Assembly (NCBI GenBank): GCA_018398765.1
Contig: JAHBMJ010001801.1
Span: 23,224 to 87,223 of the forward strand
Direction: 5' to 3'
DNA from: Chromera velia
Taxonomy: Eukaryota; Sar; Chromeraceae
DNA length: 64,000 bases
The notes beneath the pieces were generated by a model. That model was not told the origin of the DNA, ran no database searches, and saw only the letters and a program-made list of their open reading frames with translations. The position numbers were made by a program, and so were the translations under genes. Below, piece after piece: positions 23,801-35,554 of this stretch. Every line of letters begins with the position of its first letter. The stretch's first letter is position 1.

Positions 23801-24705
23801 AAAAAGGAATGAGAGGACGAGGTGGAGCGGAAAAAGAGAAAGAGCGAGAGGAAGAGGATGCCACTAGGACATCAGAGCGTAGTCCTCGCACCGGATTTTC
23901 AATGGGGGAGAGGGATGAACGGAGAGGGAGGAAGAGACCGACAGAGATCATCACTCAGGAAGATCTTGAGATGGCTCAAGCTGCTGAAGCTGCCGCCTCC
24001 TGTGAATTCACAACCCGCAGTGGCCGTAAAGCCACCGCCCTTGCGAAGATTGTGCATGAGGCGGAGCTCTTCAGGGAAAGGGGGGGCAAGAGGGATCGGG
24101 GAGGAGCGGTCGGAAAGAAAGTCAAGAAAAGCCCTCCTCAACCAACCCGACAGCCACCGAAGCCGCCGACTGAACTCCCGTCTCCCACAGGGACAGGAGA
24201 GAAAAGGGGAAGGGGAAGGCCCCGCAAGTACCCCCTGGAGGGCGGAGGAGAGACCCAAAAGGAAGACAAAGAGGGGCCTGAGGGGGCTGGAGGTGCCACG
24301 ACCCTCCCGGCCCCCGCCGCCGCCGCCGGAGCCCATGAAGTTTCGTCCCCAGTCACTTCCCCTGCAGTACGAAGGAAGGGGGAGGGGGGGGAGACCCGCA
24401 AATCTCCGTCACTTCCCACGCGTCGGTCGGCAATAGCAGCCGTAGCCGACTCCGCAGTTTCCTTCAATTCCCGTTCGTTGTCGTCCTTCGTGTCTTCCTC
24501 TTCGTCGTCTGTGTCGATCCTGTCCCATGGGGGAAGGGGGGAGACCGACAAAGCGCTGGCGTCTGCGTGTGTGTCGGGTCGGACGTGTGAGCCCTCTGTG
24601 ATCACTCAGCAGGAGGACAAAGGGGGAAGGAATGACGACATGAAGAGACGGTCAGACGCCGCAGAGGCACGTGACGAACTGGAGGCAGAAGATTTGGATA
24701 TGTGA
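18058..24705 (+). CDS. AT-hook and GATA-like zinc-finger nuclear protein
   Basis: Six exons: 18058-18217, 18449-18823, 19103-19568, 20079-21006, 21452-22244, 22709-24705; 1572 aa. All junction phases match and the sum is a multiple of three. AT-hook cores occur at about 860 (GRGRPSGPKG), 910 (KKRGRPPGK) and 1406 (KRGRGRPRKYP). A CX2CX15CX2C finger starting at about 1181 (CVLC...CRSC) resembles a GATA finger with a slightly short loop and is followed by a basic-aromatic helix (KENWIKLWN). Also visible: ten Gln at about 569, an acidic run at about 773-803, and Ser/Pro-rich linkers. Exon 4 encodes the most protein-like conserved block (WPIPDIGWWENTL, RYLPFLLPFFGF), which I do not recognise. DNA-binding chromatin or transcription function is inferred. 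The exon-2 donor (GAG|GTTGGT) is the least certain junction. Confidence 0.82.
19004..19039. repeat. (TC)n microsatellite in intron 2 of the AT-hook gene
   Basis: An uninterrupted TC dinucleotide run of about 36 bp lies 60 bp upstream of the exon-3 acceptor. It extends the pyrimidine-rich tract of the intron. Confidence 0.9.
19902..19935. repeat. (TG)n microsatellite in intron 3 of the AT-hook gene
   Basis: About 17 TG units lie inside the 510-bp intron between exons 3 and 4. It is a simple slippage-prone repeat with no coding consequence. Confidence 0.9.
20782..20811 (+). repeat. (CAG)n coding microsatellite (poly-Gln)
   Basis: Ten consecutive CAG codons in exon 4 of the AT-hook gene give a Gln10 tract. 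The pure codon run suggests recent slippage, so its length may vary between strains. Confidence 0.9.
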
Positions 24706-26983
24706 TGGATGAGTCAGATTGGGTGGGTAGGAGGAATGAGATCGTGTGAACAAGAAGGGGTGAAGGAAGGCAGGAGAGCGAGCGTGTGGCTTGACTGAGT
24801 AATTCCGTCAGCCGGCTTCTTTCGAACATGGTGGAGAACAAAGAAAGTATTGTTCTTGTCTGTGCTTGTGGAATTCATTTTCTTCCTTTCGTGAATGGAA
24901 GGAGGGGAGGAAAAATGACAAGAAGAGCGCGGTATTTTCCGGGTTTCTTTCCTCGTCTGTTCTTTATCACGCAGTCAGTCAAAGGCTTTTCGAACGGACC
25001 GTAAATTAAATTGACAGATAGACAGAGAGACAGAGAGAGACACACAGAGAGGTGGTTACGGAAAGGGTCGGGGGGAACAATGGGGGTTCCTTCCTGTGTG
25101 TTTCCTTTTTCTTTCAGATTGACGGAGAGAGAAGCAATTAGGAAATCCATGACCTTCCTTCGGTCTTGGTTAGTCGTGATGCCCTTCTCCGTCTGCAGGC
25201 TTTCCCCCCCCCCCTTTCTCCCTCTGTTCTTCTCTTGGAAATTCATTCGGACAGACGGAAAGCTCTTGTCTTTTCGCCTTCTGCACCCCGGTCCCTTTTT
25301 CCTCCCCTGCATGGGTGCATCCTTCTGCTCCCCCTCTCTGTTTGTCGTTGTTTAGTGATGTTTGAGGGGCAGTTTTTCTGCCCTTCCTGTTTCATGCTGG
25401 GGCTACGATCATTTGCCCAAATGACCAAAGAATTCGATGCCCATGGGCCTAGAACTCCCTCTCTTTCTTTCTCGCCCTTCTCACGGTTTCTTTTTGCGCG
25501 TGTGCGCTTGTTGCCCTGCTCAGGCCTTTCTCCCTGCCTCAGTGAGCTCCTTCGGCAATTCTGACCTTCCCTTCTAAGCTCCTGGAAGCTCTTTGCTCTT
25601 CGTAGAAGTGTACGGCTTTGTTGTGCACTAATCTTTTCTCTCTTCCTGGTAGGCAGTCTTTCTTAATTCGTCGGCAAAATGATTACACCTTCGAGAGAGG
25701 AGCAGAGAGACGCCCTTTCTCCGTCGTTCTTCCCACTGAGGTCGGGCCTGCCTGTAGACGACTAGACAAAGGCATGTCGCGGGGGGCCGAGGAATGGTCA
25801 AAAAAGAGTAGTTGGCTTGTTTCTGTCTTCTCCCCCCCCCTCCATGACCGTCCTTCTCCACCCCTCATGTCTTTCATTGGAGGTTTCATAGCATCTCTCC
25901 AGACACCCCTTCAAAGGGGCGACACAGGTCCATGCTATGTGATGCTCGCTGTGCTGTGCCTGTGTGGGTTGTGAGTGAAGAGAAAAAGAATAAGAAGAGG
26001 CCTGCAGGAAAGGGCCCTTCTCCTCTTCGCCCCCACCCGCTTTACGGCAGTGCATGTGTGAAAGAAGAAAACGAATTCAGAGCGCAGACAGAGAAAGGGA
26101 AAGAAAGATGAATGGATGAATGAATGAATCCCCACTTCGCCTGCTCTGGGAGGTTGAACGACAAGACAAGACCTGGACAGTCAGATAAGAAAGAAGTGCG
26201 AAGCCGCAAGTGAGGTGACAGGTGGAAGTAAGTCACAGGGAGAAGCTGATTCGAGTAAGGAGTGGTAGGAAAAACATGTCATTAGGCTTGCCACAGAGAG
26301 AGAGAGGGAGAGAGTGACATACCCATTTTTCTCTCCCTTTCGGGACTATAATTCCTCTCTTCTCTTCTCTCTTCCCGCTCCGGATTTATGTTGGAAGAAG
26401 AACACGTCAGCCTTTGCATGTCATGTAGGCTGAGTGTGCAGCACGAATTCGAAAAAAAAAACGCAGAGCAGAAGAAATCTGTTCTGGTTTCTTACATGTA
26501 TTTTTCTCCAGTCGCCCTGCCTCTTCAACTGAAGGGCAGTACCACGCCGTTTTTCTCTCTCTTTCTCTCATTCTGCATGCATGTTTTCGTTTCTTTTCTC
26601 TTGCTGCCTCCCCCCCCCCTCTACGCACCTCACTTTCTTCTTTCGTTCGTGAGCAAGTGCGGAATTCGTCTGCGCTTTGAGCTCGAAAGAACGATCCTGT
26701 ATAGTAATCCAAGGGGGAAGGTTGGCTGATCATCCATCGACAAAAGCGTGATTCACTACTTGATGCAATTCACTTTTGAAGGAATCGGGAGAGGAGGAAG
26801 AGAGGAATTGGCAGCCAGATTATGGCACTCCAAATGGGTGCCAGAAAGAGTTGCTGGACGGGCTTCAGATGCTGATCGAGGACCTCTCTCTCTCTTATAT
26901 ATGCCCTTTTCGTTTTTCCTCATGGGTGAATTGGGACGAGCAATCGACGTGTAGTCCCTTGCTCTTGGGGTTCCCCTCGACTG

Positions 26984-27014
<31 letters not shown>

Positions 27015-28236
27015 CCCCCCCCCGAATCCTTCTTAAGTCAAGTGTTTGCCCCCGCAAACCACTTCCTGCGTGCACAGATCAGAGCAAAGTACGAATGAAT
27101 GAGAGAGGCAAAGGATCCTCGCCCATCTTGCAAGCTCTGTCGGGTGGCGGGGGTAGGTAGAGTGAAGCAAAGAGGGGGAGAGGTTCTGCATGGTTGAACG
27201 GTGTGATTGAGGTGTTGAGGTGAAATGGTCGTCCGCCCTTAAAGATCGATCGATCGATGAAGTGGTACTTTCTTTGTTTCTTTCTTCCTTCCTTTCTTTT
27301 TGCATGCACCCCTTCTTTTTCCATCGGTCGGTCATTTCTCTCTCTCCTCCCTTGGCGACCTCACCTCGATCCTTTTTGAATCCAATGAGTTTTGCTAACC
27401 ACCTTTCCACTTCTGCTTCCCTGTCCTATCAAAACCGAAACAACGGGAAGGAAACTTGTGCGAAGGATTCCCAATGCATTCATTCCCCTCTTTCTCCTGA
27501 AGACTCGAGTGAGTGAGTGAGTGAGTGAGTGCCCCGGATGTTCTTCCCTTCCTTCCTTCCTTCCTTCCTTCCTTCGAATTAATTCGACGACCACTGGCAG
27601 TGGAGACCTTCTTGGTTGGCAATGGCACTCTGCCTGTCAAAGTGCGGACAGTGAGACACTAGCACTGGTTGACAGCAAGACAGACGGACAGCAATTCACC
27701 ACAGGGTGCACGAATGCAGAGAGACACAGTCGGGAAAATAAGACAGCTAAGCATCCCTCTCCATACGACGTACTCGATCCGAATCGACAGATCTTGATGA
27801 GGGTGGTTGACACAGAATTAAGGGGAGACAGGAGAAAAGGAGGTGAAAGGAGATCTTGAAAGGCCAAAAATGTAAAGCTTTTGATCTCTCTCTCCAATCA
27901 TCGTCTTCTCAGTCTTGTGCCCCGCCCGCCCTGCAGGGTCTGTCATGGGTCTGTCTGCTTTGAAGGTCATGATCAGGCTTCACTGCCTAAAACATGCATG
28001 ACCTAGTGCATGACCTGGTTGCCTGCCCAGGAGTTTGGTGTAAAAAAAAATGCTGTCGTCAAACTACGTTAAACAATCACTGACTATCAAGCTATATAGC
28101 TATCAAGACTTTTGGGCTCCCACTTCTGAGTCTGCTCATGCAATGAACTCGTAGTCTAGCTCGATTCTAGTGCACATGAATGAATATTTCAAAGTTGGAT
28201 TAGTGTAGCTATATAGATACTACTAAATGATTCGGT
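24706..28236. other. Intergenic, microsatellite-rich, no supported gene
   Basis: No domain-bearing frame or phase-consistent exon set was found. Simple repeats include (CTTT)n at 26984-27014, (GAGT)n at 27507-27530 and (TTCC)n at 27548-27575, together with GATC-rich tracts at 27245-27260. An open stretch at 26776-26930 (NWQPDYGTPNGCQKELL) reads like protein but has no partner exons. The first few hundred bases probably include the 3' UTR of the AT-hook gene. Confidence 0.4.
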
Positions 28237-28434
28237 CTAGGCGTATATCACAGAGAAAAAAAAAATAATTTAAGCCCGTTCTCGCTTTTTTTTTTTTGCT
28301 CGACGATATTATGTGATAAACAACTGTTGTTCAAAACTTCAAGTGTTGCATAACTGTTGTTTTTATGTTGCACAAGTGTTGCTTAGCAGCTTAGGCGTTG
28401 CAATAAAAAAAAAAAATAGAAAATAATTTAAGCC

Positions 28435-29385
<951 letters not shown>

Positions 29386-29442
29386 ATAATTTAAGCCAAT
29401 TTTGGTTTACTTTTTTTTCTTCTTTTGTTGTGATATGCCTAG

Positions 29443-31157
29443 GAACCTAGACTTGAACGATAGTTGTTTATCGAGATATATATAAAAAAAGAAAATCTAT
29501 GTTCCAATATTTTTTTAATACCTTTTTATAGTGCAGAGCCTAGTTAGTCAATCAATCAATACTAGTAAATAAAAGTTGAAGTATAGGGTACCATCCTTGG
29601 ACACTTGTTCAAGCTTGTTGAGGTGGTTGAAGATGAAGGTCCGAAGAGCGTGAGGGGAGATTGGGGACTCAGGGTATCCACAATAGTGTCGTCTGCAAGC
29701 AAAGTCCACAAGTGCAACACGGCGCTTCCCAGTGAAAACCTGCTGTCGGAGCAACTGCAGATCCATCCGGTCTCCACTTCTGCTACAGGAAAAGGAAATA
29801 GCTACCAAACCATTCCGCCATTCCAGTTTTGACTGGAACGGGCGGCTTCCAATTCGTAGAAGAGTGAAAGAAAAGACTGCTGGAGAAAAATACGGAAACG
29901 GAAGTGATCGTTGCGGTCATTGACTGACCGAAACGGGATACAACAGAGCGTTGTCAACCGCAAAAGAGAATGACCAAATGATAGTCAAACAGAATGTAGA
30001 GCTAGATCTCCATGATGGTGGAACTACTTCATGAAATAGTCTGTCCGTCAAGGCAGAGTAAATTGAACAGCCGAAAAGCGTTCGATCAGCTAGTGCTGCA
30101 CGAAGTGAATCGATCTGAACTGGCTGGTGCTGAATGCGCATGGCATAAAATCGTATAAAATCGAATACTTGCACGGCAATCCCATCCCTGGGGCCCGGCC
30201 AGCATGGCGCTTCGGCACCACGCGGTATGGCCTGCACGCTCGGCCTGGTAGGTTCAGAAGCAAGCATGAATACGCAGCAGGGTGGTACCCTATATTTCAA
30301 CTATAAACCAATCAATCAGTAGTATACATAGGCTATAACAATGGCATGGCTAGATACATGGTAGATTAAAACTTGATTTTGATAGCTTAGATAATTGCGC
30401 TAATCATGTAATACCACTATCATCATACCTCGGATTATATAGAAACAATTATTATTACAGTGTATATTGTACACACTGCTGGATATACTGGTATATAGAA
30501 TTGCCTTGTTCAATATAAAAAAGTATAAAGACTCTCTACATGTCAAACAATTTTAAAACTTAGTACTGACAAAACCGTAGCGAATCAATACGAATCATAA
30601 ATATTAATTAAGCTAGCTTCACTCCACAACCACACTGTTAATAGACAGCGGTAAAGACGGAGTAAGCAACTTAAACTTTGAAGCCTAATTTGAAGGTGTA
30701 GTGCCATATATAAGCACAGCTGCATGGGCAGATCCGTGGTTGGCCTACCCTCATTTTTTTCTTCCCTCGACAACTGTATTTCAGTCCCCTGTGCCTTCCA
30801 AGTTCTAATGGTCTTTCTGCTGTATTCTCTTGGCCTTTGAAGTTTCCACATGTTTCTACGACGAAGCAATATGAAGCCGCTGACTTAGTTTGCTCGTTGA
30901 ACAGCACCTTATAGCCCTCCCCACCACCATCACCCCCATCTCCATCCCTTTTCACCGTCTGCGACTCACACTCTAGATCTACCCTGCAAGTCAAAAAACC
31001 ACGTTTTTTTTATCTTCATCACTCGTGAGTGGGGAGACAAGGGGATAGCATGCATACATGAATGAATATCACTCATGAGCGGGGGCGACCTCTACAAGAC
31101 CAAACGGCGATAATGCTCAAAGGCACCACTAAATCACTTATCACTTATTACTTATAT
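29443..31157. other. AT-rich intergenic sequence, no supported gene
   Basis: Mostly AT-rich DNA with several short open frames that lack motifs. A stray CTAGGC-family end (GTGCAGAGCCTAG, 29531-29543) appears without a partner I can identify. A GC-rich patch at 30,180-30,260 contains an interrupted palindrome but is not a tRNA or rRNA that I recognise. Confidence 0.35.
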
Positions 31158-31395
31158 ATATGAATGCATGAATGAAGGAATGAATATGAATGAATGAATG
31201 AATGAATGAATGAATATGAATGAATGAACGAATGAATAGGAATGAAAACATGTATGAATAAATGAATGAATGAATGAATGAATTTGAATGACTGACTAAC
31301 TGACTGAATGAATGAATGAATATGAATGAATGAATGATTGACTAAATAAATGAATGAATGAATGAATAAATAAATAATAATGAACGAATGAATGA
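31158..31395. repeat. (AATG)n degenerate tetranucleotide array
   Basis: About 240 bp of AATG/GAATGAAT units interrupted by AATATG and GACTGACT variants. The opposite strand reads as artificial ATTC-derived open frames (SFIHSFIHS), which I exclude as coding. Confidence 0.9.
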
Positions 31396-31925
31396 ATGGG
31401 GGAATAAACTTAGGGTGCAGCACTCCAGGATGGTTACTATTCTTTTTTAGTGATTTTAGTATCTCCTCCCCTATATATCGATCACCTAGCACTTTAAAAG
31501 TGATGCCAATCGATTGTTTAGCTTAAGTTACTTCTAAAAACATCTCAAAAAGGTTGAAACACTTTATGGTTCTTGAACAATTGCATGATTTTGATATGTC
31601 GCTTCAATATTTGATAAAAAGGCCTCTAAGCAAGGTGGAAGGCTGATATCAAGATGAGCCCCAAACAAAAATTGGGGCCAAAAAATTTGGAGGGGGTTAA
31701 GCCCGTCCGGGCAATCCCGGTGGCGTATGACGCTCAGAAAGGTACTAAAATGGTCCCTAGAAGCCGCTGAGTGCAGTGGTGCATGAATTTGGACCAAAAC
31801 TTTCCGGGGCCACTCTCAAAATTGCCAAAATATGCTGAGACTGCTCAAAAAGCACACCAACACCAGTGTTTCTAGAGCAGCTTTAGTGAGCACCGCGGCT
31901 GCACCGTGGTGCCTGCCCAAGCTTT

Positions 31926-31945
31926 CCGCGGCGCTAGCGCCGCGG
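31926..31945. repeat. Perfect 20-bp palindrome
   Basis: CCGCGGCGCTAGCGCCGCGG is its own reverse complement. It belongs to a set of CCGCGG-centred palindromes in this repeat region and in copy A. It could form a cruciform or hairpin. Confidence 0.9.
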
Positions 31946-32300
31946 TTCTAGCCTACTTCTGACCGTTTGCCGCCCCGTGGCGACAACTGTGCCTCTCAGG
32001 GTGTAAGTCAAGGCCCGGCAGTAGCCCACGGGGTGGCCCAAAATATAAATCCCATCCTATTCTATATAAGCCGGTTAAGGCGTTTTAAGAACAAAATGAC
32101 TATTAAGTCAGGTAATAAAAAAACTAGATCAACTAGATCATCAATTGAACTATTATTCAATATTAGATTCAATAACCTTCAATATTTCTAAATGAGTAGT
32201 AATAAAAATGAATCAAACTATATTAAAATGATTATTCATGAATGTACACACCATGAAACATTGTTCGGCATTGTCAAATATAATATTAATTAATCAAATC

Positions 32301-33163
32301 ACAGATCTGATAAAGAAAAGAGGGAAAAGGCGGGGAGCATTAGAAGCACAAAGTCTTCTCTCCTCTGGACTTGGAGACGCCTCAACCCATTTAACCCCTC
32401 CCCTTAATCATCTCTCGGCTGCATTTGATATATATCTGTACACAAAGCAAATATTATGCGATTGATGTGCGATTGATATGCGATTGATTATCGTTTTCTG
32501 AAGTTGCAGTCACTTTCATGACCATCGGAATCCAGATCCGAGGTGCATTAACGTCCTTTCCTCTCTACGGTAACAAAGAACTTCAAGAACTTTTGAGACT
32601 GCGTGGTCTTCATGCCAGAGTCAGGCGCTTTTCGTTTGGGCGCCATGACACTCAGACGGTAAGACAGTCTGTGCAGACTGTCACCTTCACAAAAATTTAG
32701 AGTCGAGTGAGCAGATTCAAGTGTGAAGTATTGAACTTAGTATTCATGGAAGCACACAAATCATATAGATGAATGTCCTTTTAACAGGTTGAGCCTACTA
32801 CTCTCAGTTGATCGCTTGACAAGAATCTGTACAGCTCTCTGGGCTGAAAGCTGTCAGAGCAACATTGGCGGACTCGATCTTGACGAGTCGACGATCCATT
32901 TTTTTTTTTTCGATGCCGCCGCGGAGAAAAAATTGTGATTGAGGTTTTTGTTATGCATGCCGTGTCCCCGTATATGAGAGGCGGATCTAGCCTAGTCTAA
33001 AGAAAAAGGCGACGGTCCCGCCACTCCGCGGCGGACCCGCCGCGGAAACTTACTTGACCGGCACCGCGCTGCTCTGCGATACGTCGTGGTCCTCCCCTTC
33101 TTCTCCAAGTTTTTTCCCCGCGGCGTTTACACACAAACGCCGCGGTGTCCAGAAACGCTGACC
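32301..33163 (+). repeat. Dispersed repeat copy B (empty site for the hAT element)
   Basis: Aligns by eye with copy A (4783-6705) through all its blocks but lacks the 842-bp hAT-like insertion and a second ~210-bp segment. It has its own ~75-bp insertion (about 32,928-33,000) inside the CCGCGG module. The 3' end carries an 11-bp-stem hairpin, CCGCGGCGTTT/AAACGCCGCGG, at 33118-33145. Confidence 0.75.
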
Positions 33164-34148
33164 AACATACAGAGAAGGGTCATTTCGTCCTTTCGTCTCT
33201 TCCTTTCTATCTTGTTGTGTAGAGCAGTACCGATAGTCAAAGTGGCACCATTCTGCTTCCTTAGTACTAGACAAAGTGTGTCAATATCGGGGTGAAGTCT
33301 TGTAGCGCAGTTGATCTGTGATCTGCTTTTGCATATCTGGTAGCTCCAGTCTGGAGTAGTCAGGAAAATACCTCCCAGACCTCCAAAGCAACATTCCTTC
33401 TTTCTACCAGGAGACCACAGAATCGATCCCCGGCAATTTTACCCAATGCTCTGTATCTGTTGGCATCTTCCCAGCCCAGCGGGATAGGTTTCTGGTATGT
33501 CTGCTGATTGTGGGAAGGTGAGATTGTTTTGTCTTCTTGTTGTGGAGAATTGGTGTCTCAGGGGTATTGATCGACCTCCAGCTCCCCCAGTAAGTGGTTC
33601 TGTCCTGCTCTTTCCCTCCAGACAGGAGTATATGAGTGTTGGGCAGTACTTTGGTGCGATGGCTGCAGGTTTGAAGCACTCAAGAAGGGAAAAGCCCTTC
33701 CGGCAATTTCACATAGGGCCCCCTCTGGAGTATATCTTTCTGTTCCTGAGCAGAGTCTGACTTGTTACTTGAAGTCCACAGTGCACCAACCATTTGTTGT
33801 CCCCTGTTAGAACTAAGTTACCTGGACCAGATGGAGTATGTCGGTATGCATTTTATCATTGTTGATGTATCACAGCCCTTTCTGGACTTCAGAGACCAGG
33901 AAGGCCTCTTCAACTTGTTGAAGTGCCAACTCTCTGACTGTCATTCTTGGCACTCCCTGTATATCTGGGACCCGTTTTTTCTGCACTATACAGCTAAAGA
34001 GAGTCTAGCAAGGCTGTCTGATGCCTTCGAGGTCACAGCTTGCCGATTCAAAGGGAAAGGAAGACGGTCCTTTCGCCCCTTCCTCATAAAAAATTTTGAG
34101 GGGGTTAAGGCGGTGAGTTGAATTTTTGTTTGGGGCTCATCTTGATAT

Positions 34149-34725
34149 GCCGCCGCCGCCTTGCGCTAGCTAACTGAGTAACCTGTAACCATTTTTGACC
34201 CCTGATAAAAAGTGAGTAACCATCCACTATAAGGTCTTTAAACATGTTTTAAACAACTTTTAAACACTTTTTAAGATGAACTTTGAATGATAGTTACTGA
34301 CTTAAAATGAGTTCTAACCAAGTAATCCATAACATCATGAAGCGACATGTATTTAACCCCTGTAACCTATAACAAAAAGAATAACCCACACCAAAATTTT
34401 ATGTTTTTTGGAAGTAATTCGTCAAGCCGCACCTCAAAAATATTTTATTACTAAAAAACTAAATGAAATTTTTACTTTTTCCCGTCTCCAACAAATTCGG
34501 AGGTCTTTGGCCCCACCTCTTTCCAGAAGGCCATCCGTAAGTCCCTTTCCATACCCCCCTGAAGTGTCTCCCTATCCATCTTCCTCCACCCTGCCGTGAC
34601 CTGTACGTAGGGGGAGGGGGGGGAAACTGTGTCTTCTCAGAAAAAACCTGAACGGGAGTGCGATCAGAAACCTTCCCTACCCCACTGACCGGCGTCGGAT
34701 AGACCGTGGTAATTTGCTTCAGAAA
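34149..34725. other. AT-rich spacer, nothing recognised
   Basis: Contains short tandem-like AAC/TTTTAAAC motifs and TAACC-rich text, with no frame longer than 63 codons. A motif ATGAAGCGACATGTAT near 34338 is the approximate reverse complement of GATATGTCGCTTCAATAT near 31590, so the inverted symmetry of the preceding element may extend further out. Confidence 0.4.
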
Positions 34726-34947
34726 CTAGGCTCCACACTACATAAAAAAAATAAAAGCAGAGAAAAAGTTTTTTTTTATGGATTTTTTTTTTATCATATG
34801 ATATTTAATAGGCAAACAAGTGTTGTTCAAGTGTTGTAAGAGTGTTCATTGAACCATATACTTTCCAATTGATAAATAAAAAAAAAATAGAAGATTGGAA
34901 ACTTTCTTTTTTTCTTTTTTTTTTTATTTATGGAGTGCAGAGCCTAG
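34726..34947. mobile_element. CTAGGC-family MITE, 222 bp
   Basis: Ends CTAGGCTCCACAC and GTGCAGAGCCTAG are inverted repeats (11 of 13 matching). Flanks TTCAGAAA (34718-34725) and TTCAAAAA (34948-34955) match at 7 of 8, consistent with an 8-bp target duplication. The interior is AT-rich with poly-A/T and CAAGTGTTG motifs shared with the element at 28237. It has no coding capacity. Confidence 0.75.
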
Positions 34948-34955
34948 TTCAAAAA

Positions 34956-35554
34956 TCATAATCGATATAAAGAATTGATTAGAATTGATTGTTGAGGTTC
35001 AAGTTACATATGATGTAACGTATCTGCATTTTTAGCCGCATCTGAGTCACCAGTGAAGGCTACGAAACTTCTTACTGCAAATTTGCAAAAATATGAGGCA
35101 GAAATCCTTCCTAACAGGCAGAACCAAATCATCATTTCGATTCCCATTTGCTTCCACACCAATGCACAGATGGAACAACATGCGCGATACATGTGAAGAA
35201 GACCCAAACCGGCGGAGTGCTTCTGCTGGAGGCATCAACGAAGCGCTTTGGGTTTCCTTCACACCGCAATCATGCAGACACAAGCCAGAAACAAAACAGC
35301 ACGGCATGAAACACAAAACATACATTCTCGCAGAGAAGCCCTGCATGCGGACTTCCATGAAACCGCAGGCAAGAAGAGGACCTCCTCTTCGTCTGCGCTG
35401 TCGTCTCTCCGGCGACAGAGACCAGTCGGTTTTCGTCAGCTGGTTCGGGTCAGTCAAGATCTTTCAGCTGGTGCTCGGTCAAGTCAAAAACATTCCCCAA
35501 TGCCTTCTTCGCATGATGTAAACTTCCTGTGAGGGTCGGTCATTCCATCAGTGC
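34956..35554. other. Spacer downstream of the wall-protein gene
   Basis: No gene that I can support. Short frames on both strands (for example 35093-35521, plus) lack motifs. The part nearest 35,555 should contain the 3' UTR and poly(A) signals of the minus-strand wall-protein gene. Confidence 0.35.

Larger units (their letters stand above)
31647..34148. mobile_element. Element bounded by 28-bp perfect inverted repeats, 2.5 kb
   Basis: Positions 31647-31674 (ATATCAAGATGAGCCCCAAA...) and 34121-34148 are exact reverse complements over 28 bp. Just inside, a motif AAAAAATTTKGAGGGGGTTAAG occurs at both ends in direct orientation (31680 and 34090), an odd mixed arrangement. The interior holds repeat copy B and several short frames without a transposase. 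No matching target duplication is evident. It may be a decayed DNA transposon, a composite of two smaller ones, or a foldback-type element. Confidence 0.55.

Noticed and set aside
30170-30260. tRNA-like or rRNA-like GC patch
   Set aside because: Could not be folded into a cloverleaf and lacks conserved box sequences.
31148-31492. Minus-strand open frame through the AATG array
   Set aside because: Translated tetranucleotide repeat (SFIHSFIHS-like); no independent coding signal.
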